From: an archaeon | Lineage (GTDB): Archaea; Micrarchaeota; Micrarchaeia; Norongarragalinales; SBBD01 | NCBI GenBank assembly: GCA_005239845.1 | Contig: SBBD01000171.1 | Coordinates: forward strand, 1-18,274 | DNA length: 18,274 nucleotides | Direction of reading: 5' to 3' | In this document: positions 1 to 5,911 of the stretch, piece after piece | How positions within the stretch are numbered: position 1 is the first letter of the stretch | Layout of the letters: the number at the start of each line of letters is the position of its first letter | Position numbers and translations under genes: made by a program | Notes under the pieces: generated by a model | The model's input: the letters and a program-made list of their open reading frames with translations, nothing else | What the model was told of the DNA's origin: nothing | The model's database searches: none

Positions 1-28
1 AGGATCAAAAGAGCGCCGTGCACCACCA

Positions 29-40
29 GACAAATTAACC
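29..40 (+). promoter_or_regulatory. Candidate archaeal TATA element upstream of the first gene
   Basis: The sequence GACAAATTAACC is AT-rich in otherwise GC-rich DNA. A start about 25 bases downstream would fall near base 61, just before the hairpin at 64-84. A near-identical string, GACAAATTTAAC, lies ahead of the THEP1 gene at 1249-1260, which supports both as core promoters. There is no experimental evidence. Confidence 0.35.
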
Positions 41-63
41 TTCAGAGAAGTTAGCGCTTTCGA

Positions 64-84
64 CCACCGGTCCTAGACCGGTGG
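64..84 (+). promoter_or_regulatory. Perfect 9-bp hairpin in the leader of the first gene
   Basis: CCACCGGTC, CTA, GACCGGTGG form a perfect inverted repeat with a 3-base loop, ending 19 bases before the TTG start at 104. No oligo-T run follows, so it does not look like a terminator. If transcription starts near base 61, the hairpin would sit at the very 5' end of the mRNA, where it could affect stability or translation. It could equally be a protein-binding palindrome. The role is inferred. Confidence 0.4.
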
Positions 85-103
85 AAATCATGCTTTATAT
101 GCC

Positions 104-1240
104 TTGGAATTCAACTATTTTGGTCGTGATAACATTCCGAAGAAGAAAGTAGACATTCGTCCGATATTGGGCGCTGCGGTCGTCTTCTTGATAATCGGGG
201 CCATAATTTTCGGCGCGGTCTACTTCGCGGTCCTGAAACCGTCCGCAGAGGCGCTCGAAGCCTCAAAGATCTCCGCCCAGGCAACGGTCTCCACGCTGGA
301 AAACGTGAACACTTCCGCGGCTATGTCGGCCGCATCCACTTACAGGACACAAATCCGGGCCGCGGGCTCGTCAACAGTAGTCAACTCGATCGTGTCGGAA
401 GTGAACTCGGTCATCGCGAGGGAGCAGAAGAGGAAGGAGCTGCTGACGCTCGCCAACACCGCCGCGGACGGGATATACTACTCGTACGATAATGTGGCTG
501 GAAAAACCCAATCGACGATTCTTGTGACCTTGAAGAGCGATCTTGAGGCCGCCATAAACGCGAAAAATTCAATAGATGAACTGACAACGTACCAAAATGG
601 TGGGTTCAACGACACGGCGACGGCCGCCTGGAAGTCGCTCCACACCGCAGTCGTGGCCGGGCTCACAGGCACCAGAGTCAGCGTGACCGTCGGAGACCCC
701 CTGTACGGCGAGTTCCAGCCCATGGATAACGCTGCGACTTACATCGGCGCATACGACTGGACGCATTTGAGAAAAGTTAGGTTTGAAAAGGCTACTGTCC
801 AGATACCGATTCGGGACACCCTGCAACGGACGATGTCCATAAAGGAGAACTCGACTGTGCAGGTCTATCTGTATAATAAGACTTTGGAAAACATGGGGTT
901 GCTCTTCAACAACGCCGGCGTGGCATACGCGGTGTACTCTGATTCTGACCTAGGGTCTGTTACCTGGACAAAGTCTGATGGGACGACTTCTCAATCTTAC
1001 ACGATTAACGTCTGGGAAACACTGAAAGCCGCGGCTTCGGGCAGCACAAACGCCGCAGGAATTGCGCTCAACAGCTATGGCGAAACGGTTATCAACAACG
1101 CGATTAACGCGAACATTGCAAAGTATGATACTTCCGTGATTTACGTGATAGAAGTGTCCGACGCGGTCGCTGAGGAGATAGCAAGGGCGGAATTCCAACT
1201 GAGCGACAAACTGGACGTGATTTTGGTACTGTCTCTCTAG
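104..1240 (+). CDS. Single-pass membrane protein of unknown function
   Basis: I do not recognise this 378-residue protein. The N-terminus is short and charged (KKK at 13-15), followed by one strong transmembrane segment at about 21-43. The rest should lie outside the cell. Residues about 50-160 are rich in Ala, Ser, Thr and Glu and look helical, with spaced hydrophobics that could form a coiled coil. The C-terminal half is mixed alpha/beta and lacks cysteines or an obvious catalytic motif. The start is TTG at 104: the frame is closed by a TAG at 74-76 and there is no ATG or GTG in between, while the ATGs at 90 and 99 are out of frame. There is no strong Shine-Dalgarno sequence. It fits the surface-protein theme of the window but is separated from the 4.5-7 kb cassette by housekeeping and toxin-antitoxin genes. 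Confidence 0.8.
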   Translation: MEFNYFGRDNIPKKKVDIRPILGAAVVFLIIGAIIFGAVYFAVLKPSAEALEASKISAQATVSTLENVNTSAAMSAASTYRTQIRAAGSSTVVNSIVSEVNSVIAREQKRKELLTLANTAADGIYYSYDNVAGKTQSTILVTLKSDLEAAINAKNSIDELTTYQNGGFNDTATAAWKSLHTAVVAGLTGTRVSVTVGDPLYGEFQPMDNAATYIGAYDWTHLRKVRFEKATVQIPIRDTLQRTMSIKENSTVQVYLYNKTLENMGLLFNNAGVAYAVYSDSDLGSVTWTKSDGTTSQSYTINVWETLKAAASGSTNAAGIALNSYGETVINNAINANIAKYDTSVIYVIEVSDAVAEEIARAEFQLSDKLDVILVLSL

Positions 1241-1248
1241 GCGCTTTC

Positions 1249-1282
1249 GACAAATTTAACAGTTTTGCCGGCATTGTGATCC
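1249..1282 (+). promoter_or_regulatory. TATA-like element and GTGATCC ribosome binding site for the THEP1 gene
   Basis: GACAAATTTAAC at 1249-1260 is a TATA-like element about 30 bases before the start. GTGATCC at 1276-1282 matches the downstream half of the 16S-complementary sequence GGAGGTGATCC and sits 2 bases before ATG 1285, which puts the anti-SD pairing at a normal distance. This favours ATG 1285 over the in-frame GTG at 1276, which is itself part of the binding site. Confidence 0.5.
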
Positions 1283-1284
1283 TG

Positions 1285-1851
1285 ATGCCAAACAATTTTC
1301 TGATTACGGGCGCGCCAGGGAGCGGCAAGAGTACTGTGGTGAAGGAGACGGTTGAGCTGCTGGAAAAGATGGGTTTCAGGGTTGGCGGGCTGTACTGCCC
1401 TGAGATACGTCTTGGTGGAGAAAGGGTGGGATTCAAGATGCTCGACATCGCGACCGGTGAAGAGAGGATTTTGGCACACATTGACCAGCCGTCCGGGCCG
1501 AGGGTCGGGAAATACAAGGTTGACCTGAAAAACCTTGACGAGATGGCCGAATCGGCTATTGGGCTGGCGCTCAGGGAAGCCGATGTCGTGGTGGTGGACG
1601 AGATTGCGCCGATGGAGATGAACAGCGAAGTTTTCAAACGCGCGGTTAAGGGGGCTTTGGATTCCCAAAAACCTGTTCTGGCGGCAATCCACCAACGGAC
1701 AACAACTGGAGTTATAGGAGAGGTGAAATCCAGGCCGGATGTGCGGCTGTTCGAAGTCGGCTCTGCCAACCGCGGCGTTTTATCAACAGAAATCGCCAGA
1801 ATGATTTCAAGAGAGGTTAGGCGCGAAACCGAAGTTTTTAATAGGGAATAG
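1285..1851 (+). CDS. THEP1-family nucleoside-triphosphatase (P-loop NTPase, COG1618/DUF265)
   Basis: This is a 188-residue P-loop NTPase close to the usual length of the THEP1 family (about 175-190). The Walker A motif GAPGSGKST is at 9-17. The Walker B segment VVVVDEIAPMEM is at 101-112 and corresponds to the family's DEIGxMEL motif, with Ala in place of the usual Gly. The IHQR segment near 135-138 matches the family's conserved IHxR. Family members characterised in vitro hydrolyse ATP, GTP and other NTPs slowly; the physiological role is unsettled. I chose ATG 1285 because of the upstream GTGATCC element. It is followed by vapB after 24 bases, but a TATA box overlaps the end of this gene, so the two need not form an operon. 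Confidence 0.88.
   Translation: MPNNFLITGAPGSGKSTVVKETVELLEKMGFRVGGLYCPEIRLGGERVGFKMLDIATGEERILAHIDQPSGPRVGKYKVDLKNLDEMAESAIGLALREADVVVVDEIAPMEMNSEVFKRAVKGALDSQKPVLAAIHQRTTTGVIGEVKSRPDVRLFEVGSANRGVLSTEIARMISREVRRETEVFNRE
1835..1844 (+). promoter_or_regulatory. TATA box for vapBC, inside the 3' end of the THEP1 gene
   Basis: TTTTTAATAG lies within the last codons of the THEP1 gene. A start about 26 bases downstream falls near 1865, between the clustered ATGs at 1858, 1864, 1870 and 1876, and points to 1870 or 1876 as the translation start on a nearly leaderless mRNA. Confidence 0.4.
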
Positions 1852-1875
1852 ACATATATGTATATGGTTATGTTT

Positions 1876-2073
1876 ATGATAAAAACAACCGTGATGATAC
1901 GAGACGACCTGTACAACATCCTCCGCAAGGAGGCCGGCAAGCGAGGGGTTTCAGAGAAGATAAACGAAATCCTGGCCGAACACCTGCTGAGGGAAAAACC
2001 ACGGAAGGACCTCTTCGGGACGATGCGAAAGGTCGACTTGAACGACTTGAGGAACCATACGGATAGGTTGTGA
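1876..2073 (+). CDS. vapB: VapB-type antitoxin
   Basis: This small protein (65 residues from ATG 1876) has an N-terminal ribbon-helix-helix-like DNA-binding segment: the strand TTVMIRDD followed by the helices LYNILRKEAGKRG and SEKINEILAEHL. The C-terminal tail contains DLFGTMRKVDLNDLRNHTDR, the usual form of the VapB region that wraps the toxin and blocks its active site. In-frame ATGs at 1858, 1864 and 1870 are possible earlier starts; I prefer 1876 because it gives the canonical MIKTTV beginning and lies downstream of the start site predicted from the TATA box. The stop codon is 4 bases before vapC, and the vapC ribosome binding site overlaps that stop, so translation is probably coupled. 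VapB proteins normally repress their own operon together with VapC. Confidence 0.85.
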   Translation: MIKTTVMIRDDLYNILRKEAGKRGVSEKINEILAEHLLREKPRKDLFGTMRKVDLNDLRNHTDRL

Positions 2074-2077
2074 TCCT
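2070..2077 (+). promoter_or_regulatory. Ribosome binding site GTGATCCT deciding the vapC GTG start
   Basis: GTGATCCT overlaps the vapB stop codon and directly precedes the GTG start of vapC. It is complementary to the 3' end of archaeal 16S rRNA (reverse complement GGAGGTGATCC). The same string precedes the THEP1 start at 1276, which shows that this downstream half of the Shine-Dalgarno sequence is used in this genome. Confidence 0.5.
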
Positions 2078-2482
2078 GTGCGATATCTTGTCGACTCCTT
2101 CGCCTGGATCGAGTATTTTATGGGGAGCGAGCGCGGTGAGAAAGTCAAGAAAATCATTAATGACCCTTTGTCCGAGTGCCTGGTTTCTTCAATAAACCTT
2201 GCTGAGGTCTATTCAAAGTCGATAAAGGTCGACGGGATTGAAATGGCGGAGGAGCGGAGGTCCTTCATCCAGTCGAGGTGCGCAGTAGTTGATGTCAACG
2301 ATGAGATTGCTGTTGAGGCTGCGAAGATAGACGTCGATATGAAAAAGAGAGTAAAGGGATGGGGCTTAGCAGACTCCCTGGTGCTAGCCACCGCGCGGGC
2401 GGCCAATGCCAAAATAATCACGTGGGACAAACATTTTTTGGGTCTCGCGGAAACTGAAACATTCACAGGTGCGCTGGATTAG
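2078..2482 (+). CDS. vapC: VapC-type PIN-domain ribonuclease toxin
   Basis: This is a 134-residue PIN-domain protein with all four acidic metal-ligand positions: Asp6 (LVDSFAWIEYF), Glu43 (NLAEVY), Asp99 (GLADSLVLATAR) and Asp117 (TWDKHF). The length is standard for VapC. Characterised VapC toxins cleave tRNA or rRNA in a Mg2+-dependent way when not bound by VapB; the target here cannot be read from sequence. The start is GTG 2078, directly after a GTGATCCT binding site, 4 bases after the vapB stop. The 3' end is convergent with trm1, 28 bases away. The toxin looks intact, with no frameshift or missing catalytic residue. Confidence 0.93.
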   Translation: MRYLVDSFAWIEYFMGSERGEKVKKIINDPLSECLVSSINLAEVYSKSIKVDGIEMAEERRSFIQSRCAVVDVNDEIAVEAAKIDVDMKKRVKGWGLADSLVLATARAANAKIITWDKHFLGLAETETFTGALD

Positions 2483-2510
2483 GACATGATCAAGAAACAG
2501 TGGCCCCATA

Positions 2511-3689
2511 CTAAATTTGGCTACTTGCGGCAACGAATATTTTTACAATTTCTTCGAAGGGCGCGTCTGTCCTGAATCCGTTCCCCGAAAAATGCGTCCG
2601 CGAGAAGAAGAATCCCGATTCCTTGATTCTATCTCCGAATTCATCCATCCTGGGCGGCGGTTTTTTCAAAGTGCTCGACAGCTCGTTGACATTGTAAAAT
2701 GTCGGCGGGCCTGCAGACTCGTCCGCGCACAGGCCCAAAAGGGATACTTCATGGAACCTCAGACGGAACCGCCTGTTTGCGACGTCTGAAATCACCTCTT
2801 TGACGAAATCTTGACTTGCGAGCGGGCCGATCCACAACGGGCCGGCGTGAGAGAGGCCGTTCCCACATTTGCATAATTCCGGCATAACCCGGGCAATCCC
2901 CCTCGAAACTTGCCTCCTGCCGCACTTGAAACAATGGGAAACGTGCCCGATGTCCCCGAACACGTCGTCTGACTTTTTCGCCCCGTGATCGGCGTGCAAA
3001 TATGACCTGAAATAATGCTGTGTCGCGTGAGATAGCAGGGGCGTCAAGGCCATGTCGTGCTTTCCGGCCACCCTCTGGGCGAAACCTATCAAGATCCTGA
3101 CCCCGAGCTCTCGGCAATATTCCGTTTTCAGCGGGCGCGCGCCGTACCTCCTGATGCATGAAAGTTCCTGTGAGCCGCAAAGCGGCGCGGTGTCGGTGGC
3201 CGTGACCGCCAGGACCCCCTTTCTGCTGAGCGCGGCGCAGGCTGCCTCGATGAAAGGCGCCGGCGAGCCGAACGGATCCAGGTCGACGAAGTTGAACCTC
3301 CCCTTGTTTTCCCAGAGAACGACGTTGGCGTCCTTTTTTTGGACCTCGACGATGCCCCCGACACCGTTCATCTCGACGTTGCGTGAAATCAGCTCGGCGG
3401 CTTTTGGCGAATGATCGTTCGCAAGTATGCTTGAAACCCCCTTTACCTCTTTTGCGTACCTGACACCTCTTGCCCCGACGCCTGAAAGGGGGTCGCATAA
3501 CCAGAGACCGCCTAGCCTTTTCGCCGAAACCTGGGCGGCGGAGACGGAGATGTCCCTGTTGAACTCCATCTTTGGGTTGTAGAAGACCTCGGCCAGCGAG
3601 GGGACGTAGTCGCCCGCCCCCGTCTTGAATTCTTCGGGGTCAGGGACCTCGAGCTTGGTTTGGCCCTCCGTCACGATTTTCAATTTCAT
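2511..3689 (-). CDS. trm1: tRNA (guanine(26)-N2)-dimethyltransferase Trm1
   Basis: This 392-residue SAM-dependent enzyme methylates G26 of tRNA to N2-methyl- and N2,N2-dimethylguanosine. Family signatures are in order: the FYNPKMEFNRDIS motif at 36-48, the SAM-binding loop DPLSGVGARG at 66-75, the acidic ribose contact AND at 90-92, the catalytic VDLDPFGSP at 135-143 and TATDTAPLCG at 163-172. The C-terminal domain carries a Cys cluster (CFKCG at 253-257 and CKCG at 273-276) typical of the archaeal zinc site. Length is normal for archaeal Trm1 (about 380). The start is ATG with a TATA box about 30 bases upstream on the minus strand. It is transcribed divergently from the gene at 3784 and convergently with vapC. 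It is a housekeeping gene between accessory loci. Confidence 0.95.
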   Translation of the reverse strand: MKLKIVTEGQTKLEVPDPEEFKTGAGDYVPSLAEVFYNPKMEFNRDISVSAAQVSAKRLGGLWLCDPLSGVGARGVRYAKEVKGVSSILANDHSPKAAELISRNVEMNGVGGIVEVQKKDANVVLWENKGRFNFVDLDPFGSPAPFIEAACAALSRKGVLAVTATDTAPLCGSQELSCIRRYGARPLKTEYCRELGVRILIGFAQRVAGKHDMALTPLLSHATQHYFRSYLHADHGAKKSDDVFGDIGHVSHCFKCGRRQVSRGIARVMPELCKCGNGLSHAGPLWIGPLASQDFVKEVISDVANRRFRLRFHEVSLLGLCADESAGPPTFYNVNELSSTLKKPPPRMDEFGDRIKESGFFFSRTHFSGNGFRTDAPFEEIVKIFVAASSQI

Positions 3690-3716
3690 GCCAACGCTAT
3701 AACTGGCCGCGAATTA

Positions 3717-3725
3717 GTATAAAAT
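3717..3725 (-). promoter_or_regulatory. TATA box of trm1
   Basis: Read on the minus strand, ATTTTATAC is centred about 32 bases before the trm1 ATG. This predicts a very short leader. The 85-base region between trm1 and the next gene holds this promoter and the divergent one at 3747, and nothing else that I can support. Confidence 0.5.
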
Positions 3726-3746
3726 CCGCGTTCTTACACCAAAACA

Positions 3747-3754
3747 GTTAATAA
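3747..3754 (+). promoter_or_regulatory. TATA-like element for the gene at 3784
   Basis: GTTAATAA is centred about 33 bases before ATG 3784. A predicted transcription start near 3776 gives a nearly leaderless mRNA and excludes the upstream in-frame TTG at 3775 as the likely start. Confidence 0.4.
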
Positions 3755-3783
3755 CGTCGCTGGATTATTCTATATTGTTTGAA

Positions 3784-4332
3784 ATGTCTACCCCGTCACC
3801 AACCGAAAAACCGGCGCCAACGCCGCCAAAGCAGCCTGAAAAACCGTCCAAACCAGGTCAGGCGCAAGGCGCGCCAAAAAATCCTCGCAAGAACCTGTCC
3901 GTGGTTTCGGTACTTTTTATAGGGCTCCTTGCGGTCTCGGCTTACGTTCTCCTGCCGTCCGGGACGGTTCCTCCTCAACCGCCGTCCGAGCTCAAATCCG
4001 GGATAACCGGCTATTTGTTCGCTGGACCGACCCGCGACTACCGTTTGATTGGTGCCGTTATCACTGCACAGAAGGATAACGAGGTTTACTCAACAACCAG
4101 CGGGGACCTCGGCCAATACAGCATCAAATTGCCTGCCGGCACGTGGTCGATAAGCATAACAGTGAACGACAACACCGTTTTGTCTGAAAACATCGTGATT
4201 TCATCCGACACGTTCACCGTCCGCGAATTGAACGATTTGGCCCCGGGACTCATTCCAAACGGGACTAGCGGCAGCGTCAGTGTTGCATACCATCCGGGTG
4301 GCTGGAGTTCGATTGAGAGAGGCCGGATATGA
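3784..4332 (+). CDS. Membrane-anchored protein with a carboxypeptidase-regulatory-like beta domain
   Basis: This 182-residue protein begins with a Pro/Lys/Ser-rich disordered stretch (1-38), then a transmembrane segment at about 39-57, and a second Pro-rich linker (61-68). Residues about 72-150 resemble a carboxypeptidase-regulatory-like or transthyretin-like beta-sandwich: GITGYLFAG, the variable loop, AVITAQ, then TTSGDLGQYSIKLPAGTWSISI, which has the GxY-x-LPAG-x-W/Y pattern of that fold. The positive residues before the helix suggest the N-terminus is cytoplasmic and the beta domain external. The start is taken as ATG 3784; a TTG lies three codons upstream. It is followed by a 214-base regulatory region rather than being cotranscribed with the cassette. 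The specific role is unknown. Confidence 0.75.
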   Translation: MSTPSPTEKPAPTPPKQPEKPSKPGQAQGAPKNPRKNLSVVSVLFIGLLAVSAYVLLPSGTVPPQPPSELKSGITGYLFAGPTRDYRLIGAVITAQKDNEVYSTTSGDLGQYSIKLPAGTWSISITVNDNTVLSENIVISSDTFTVRELNDLAPGLIPNGTSGSVSVAYHPGGWSSIERGRI

Positions 4333-4356
4333 CAAATCGGCGCCCGACGATATTTC

Positions 4357-4508
4357 TATTATGATTTGATGCTTTTTCTGTTGCCATCATAGTAGGTTCG
4401 GCGATGAGATTTAGACATCATAGTACGATTTCATAAACGCGTCACGGAAAAATATAACATCATAATAGTTCTCCGCCCCGAAAAAATCATCATAATAGTA
4501 GGTTCGGG
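4357..4508 (+). promoter_or_regulatory. Array of CATCATA(AT)AGT elements, candidate operator or activator sites
   Basis: Four direct copies start at 4385 (CATCATAGTAGGTTCGG), 4416 (CATCATAGTACG), 4458 (CATCATAATAGTTC) and 4488 (CATCATAATAGTAGGTTCGG). An inverted copy, CTATTATGAT, is at 4357-4366. Intervals are 31, 42 and 30 bases, close to whole turns of B-DNA, so the sites would face the same side of the helix. The last copy ends 6 bases before the TATA region of substrate A. The copies at 4385 and 4488 share the longer string AGTAGGTTCGG followed by an AT-rich ATTTA, as if the promoter-proximal segment had been duplicated. No open reading frame fits here. Binding by a regulator is inferred. 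Confidence 0.6.
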
Positions 4509-4513
4509 ATTAC

Positions 4514-4522
4514 ATTTATAAG
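4514..4522 (+). promoter_or_regulatory. Strong TATA box for substrate A
   Basis: ATTTATAAG is close to the archaeal TATA consensus and is centred about 29 bases before ATG 4547. The predicted transcript starts within a few bases of that ATG, so the long form of substrate A would be translated from a leaderless mRNA. Confidence 0.6.
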
Positions 4523-4546
4523 GGCACAAAAACGACTTTAGTACGT

Positions 4547-5350
4547 ATGAAGTGCCCTCGCTGTGGATATGGATGGGAATCAAAGGTCCCAAACCCGAAG
4601 GAATGCCCCAGGTGCAAGGCTAGATTAGACTATTCTCCTGGAGCGGTGGGGGCACCAAGATTTAGAAGTGAAAAAAAGGAGGTGAATAAAGGAATGTCAG
4701 GACGCCTACCATGGGTTGCGGCGACAGTTGTAATCGTGATTGCTGCTGGGCTAGGTGCATGGGCTCTTTCACAACCAACGCAGACAACGACTCAAATTCC
4801 CCCCTCCACGACGCCATCGACAGGTGCTTGGGGGCAGGCAGCTAACGTGAGCATTAGTGGCACTGCAGGTGCAAGCTACGTAACACTGACGACAACGGCT
4901 TTCGCAAGGACTGGTGACAACATCGGTATCGAGAACGTCTATCTCATAAAGAACTCACCGGCAGCTTGGGAAAACAACTTCGATCCAGGATTGGCAGCGT
5001 ACTCTGCGGATATTCTAGCGACGTTTACAGACAACAACCAGACACAAAACGTTAATTACGAAACGCCATTCAAGATAGTGATATCTGGGTTCATGTACGC
5101 ACCAGACAACATGGCATACGCCACCACTGAAAACGCATACGGAGTCATAACTTCGACTGGTGAGTTTACGGCAAATGAAAACACCCTATCGCTACCGGAA
5201 CGCCAATACATATTCGACAACGACAACTACGGTTCAACTGCAGGATACATCCGATTCAACATAATCAGCGACAACGCTGGATCTGGATGGTCTATACGCG
5301 CCGGCCAATCTGTGAACCTAACAGAGCTATCCGTCTGGGGATGGAAGTAA
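4547..5350 (+). CDS. Zinc-ribbon/transmembrane surface protein, substrate A of the signal peptidase cassette
   Basis: The 267-residue protein has three parts. Residues 1-24 form a zinc ribbon with CPRCG (Cys3, Cys6) and CPRCK (Cys20, Cys23). Residues about 55-75 form one hydrophobic helix preceded by basic residues, followed by a Thr/Pro/Ser-rich linker (77-93). Residues about 97-267 are beta-rich and probably external. The C-terminal half is paralogous to substrate B at 5912: APDNMAY / APDNIAY, then QYIFDNDNYGSTAGYIRFNII / EYLFENEGYGTNSGFMRLNVV, then AGQSVNLTELSV / KGEEITIEDIKM. A complete Shine-Dalgarno sequence lies 8 bases before ATG codon 50 (base 4694), so a shorter precursor starting MSGRLPWVAA is likely. 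Codons more often end in A than in neighbouring genes. A hairpin terminator follows the stop. A TasA-like fibre subunit is my inference from its signal peptidase neighbour; I cannot confirm the fold. Confidence 0.7.
   Translation: MKCPRCGYGWESKVPNPKECPRCKARLDYSPGAVGAPRFRSEKKEVNKGMSGRLPWVAATVVIVIAAGLGAWALSQPTQTTTQIPPSTTPSTGAWGQAANVSISGTAGASYVTLTTTAFARTGDNIGIENVYLIKNSPAAWENNFDPGLAAYSADILATFTDNNQTQNVNYETPFKIVISGFMYAPDNMAYATTENAYGVITSTGEFTANENTLSLPERQYIFDNDNYGSTAGYIRFNIISDNAGSGWSIRAGQSVNLTELSVWGWK
4678..4685 (+). promoter_or_regulatory. Internal Shine-Dalgarno sequence before ATG 4694
   Basis: GGAGGTGA (AGGAGGTGA counting the preceding A) is complementary to nine consecutive bases of the archaeal 16S 3' end. 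It lies 8 bases before an in-frame ATG, codon 50 of substrate A. Translation from there gives a protein that begins with two basic-to-hydrophobic turns and a membrane helix, and lacks the zinc ribbon. It is the best ribosome binding site I see in the window, although it lies inside a coding sequence (codons for Lys-Lys-Glu-Val). Confidence 0.6.
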
Positions 5351-5351
5351 A

Positions 5352-5393
5352 GGGTTTAGCTACGCCCGCTGAACCCAAACCTTTTTCTTTTTT
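5352..5393 (+). terminator. Hairpin plus oligo-T terminator after substrate A
   Basis: GGGTTTAGC at 5352-5360 pairs with GCTGAACCC at 5368-5376 (9 bp with one G-U pair, 7-base loop), followed by CTTTTTCTTTTTT at 5381-5393. Archaeal terminators mainly need the oligo-T run; the hairpin may also protect the 3' end. No promoter at a sensible distance is visible for the next gene, so partial read-through into the peptidase gene seems likely, which would make substrate A mRNA more abundant than the rest of the cassette. Confidence 0.65.
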
Positions 5394-5410
5394 CATTTTA
5401 ACTTGTTCTA

Positions 5411-5902
5411 GTGGTAAATACGGATCCAAAAACAATTGCAATCATCGCCCTGACGGCAATGTTGATACCGAGCGCTGCGGTGGCACATTCGAGCATAAAG
5501 GTCGCGCCGCTGGAAAACTTCGAAAACGTCGAACTTCCGCCGGGGATAGCCAACTGGTCGTCCATATTTAGGGGCTATCCGGCTTTTCTGGACAACCGCA
5601 TAGGCTACATTTTGATTAACGGGGCCAGCATGGCGCCGGCCTATACCACGAATGACGAAATACTGTGGACTGCATCGAACATTGAAAACATAAAAATCGG
5701 GGATATCATCCTCTTTCAACTTGTTAGCGAGCCGGATCAACCCTTGGTCGCCCACAGGGTGATCGCGTACCGGACGGGAGGGGTCCTGACGCAGGGCGAT
5801 AATAACGATGCAAGCGACATGTGGACGATCGGTGAAAACGAGCTGATCGGGATCGTGATGGGGGCCCTATTCAAATCGTCGCCAGGGTGGCATTACCCTT
5901 GA
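5411..5902 (+). CDS. Archaeal/SipW-type signal peptidase I (family S26B)
   Basis: This 163-residue protein has an N-terminal hydrophobic segment at about 8-25 and the complete S26B catalytic set. The nucleophile box is INGASMAPAY with Ser73. The general base is His115 in VAHRVI, where bacterial LepB has Lys. The acidic box is TQGDNNDASD with Asp130 and neighbours. The conserved IKIGDIILFQ strand precedes the His. This enzyme type cleaves signal peptides on the outer face of the membrane. The start is GTG 5411; no good ribosome binding site is seen, and the T-rich terminator of substrate A lies just upstream. Its stop is 9 bases before substrate B. Its position between two paralogous substrates suggests a dedicated SipW-like processing role rather than general secretion, but that is inference. 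Confidence 0.9.
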   Translation: MVNTDPKTIAIIALTAMLIPSAAVAHSSIKVAPLENFENVELPPGIANWSSIFRGYPAFLDNRIGYILINGASMAPAYTTNDEILWTASNIENIKIGDIILFQLVSEPDQPLVAHRVIAYRTGGVLTQGDNNDASDMWTIGENELIGIVMGALFKSSPGWHYP

Positions 5903-5911
5903 GGTGTTGAG

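Noticed and set aside
64..84. Hairpin read as an anticodon arm with a CTA anticodon
   Set aside because: Position 33 of the loop would be C rather than U, and no acceptor, D or T arm can be built from the flanking sequence, so it is not a tRNA.
1104..1940. 278-residue open frame on the minus strand opposite the THEP1 gene
   Set aside because: It overlaps a well-supported P-loop NTPase gene on the other strand and its translation is Ser/Arg/Pro-rich with no recognisable domain, so it is an antisense shadow.
2078..2482. Possible decay of the VapC toxin
   Set aside because: All four acidic active-site residues (Asp6, Glu43, Asp99, Asp117) and the normal length are present, so the toxin appears intact.
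2749..3498. 249-residue open frame on the minus strand inside trm1
   Set aside because: It is an alternative frame of trm1; the composition is very rich in Arg and Gly, as expected for an out-of-frame reading of GC-rich coding DNA.
5287..5571. 94-residue plus-strand frame bridging the end of substrate A and the peptidase
   Set aside because: It crosses the terminator hairpin and overlaps two supported genes in another frame; it has no ribosome binding site or domain.
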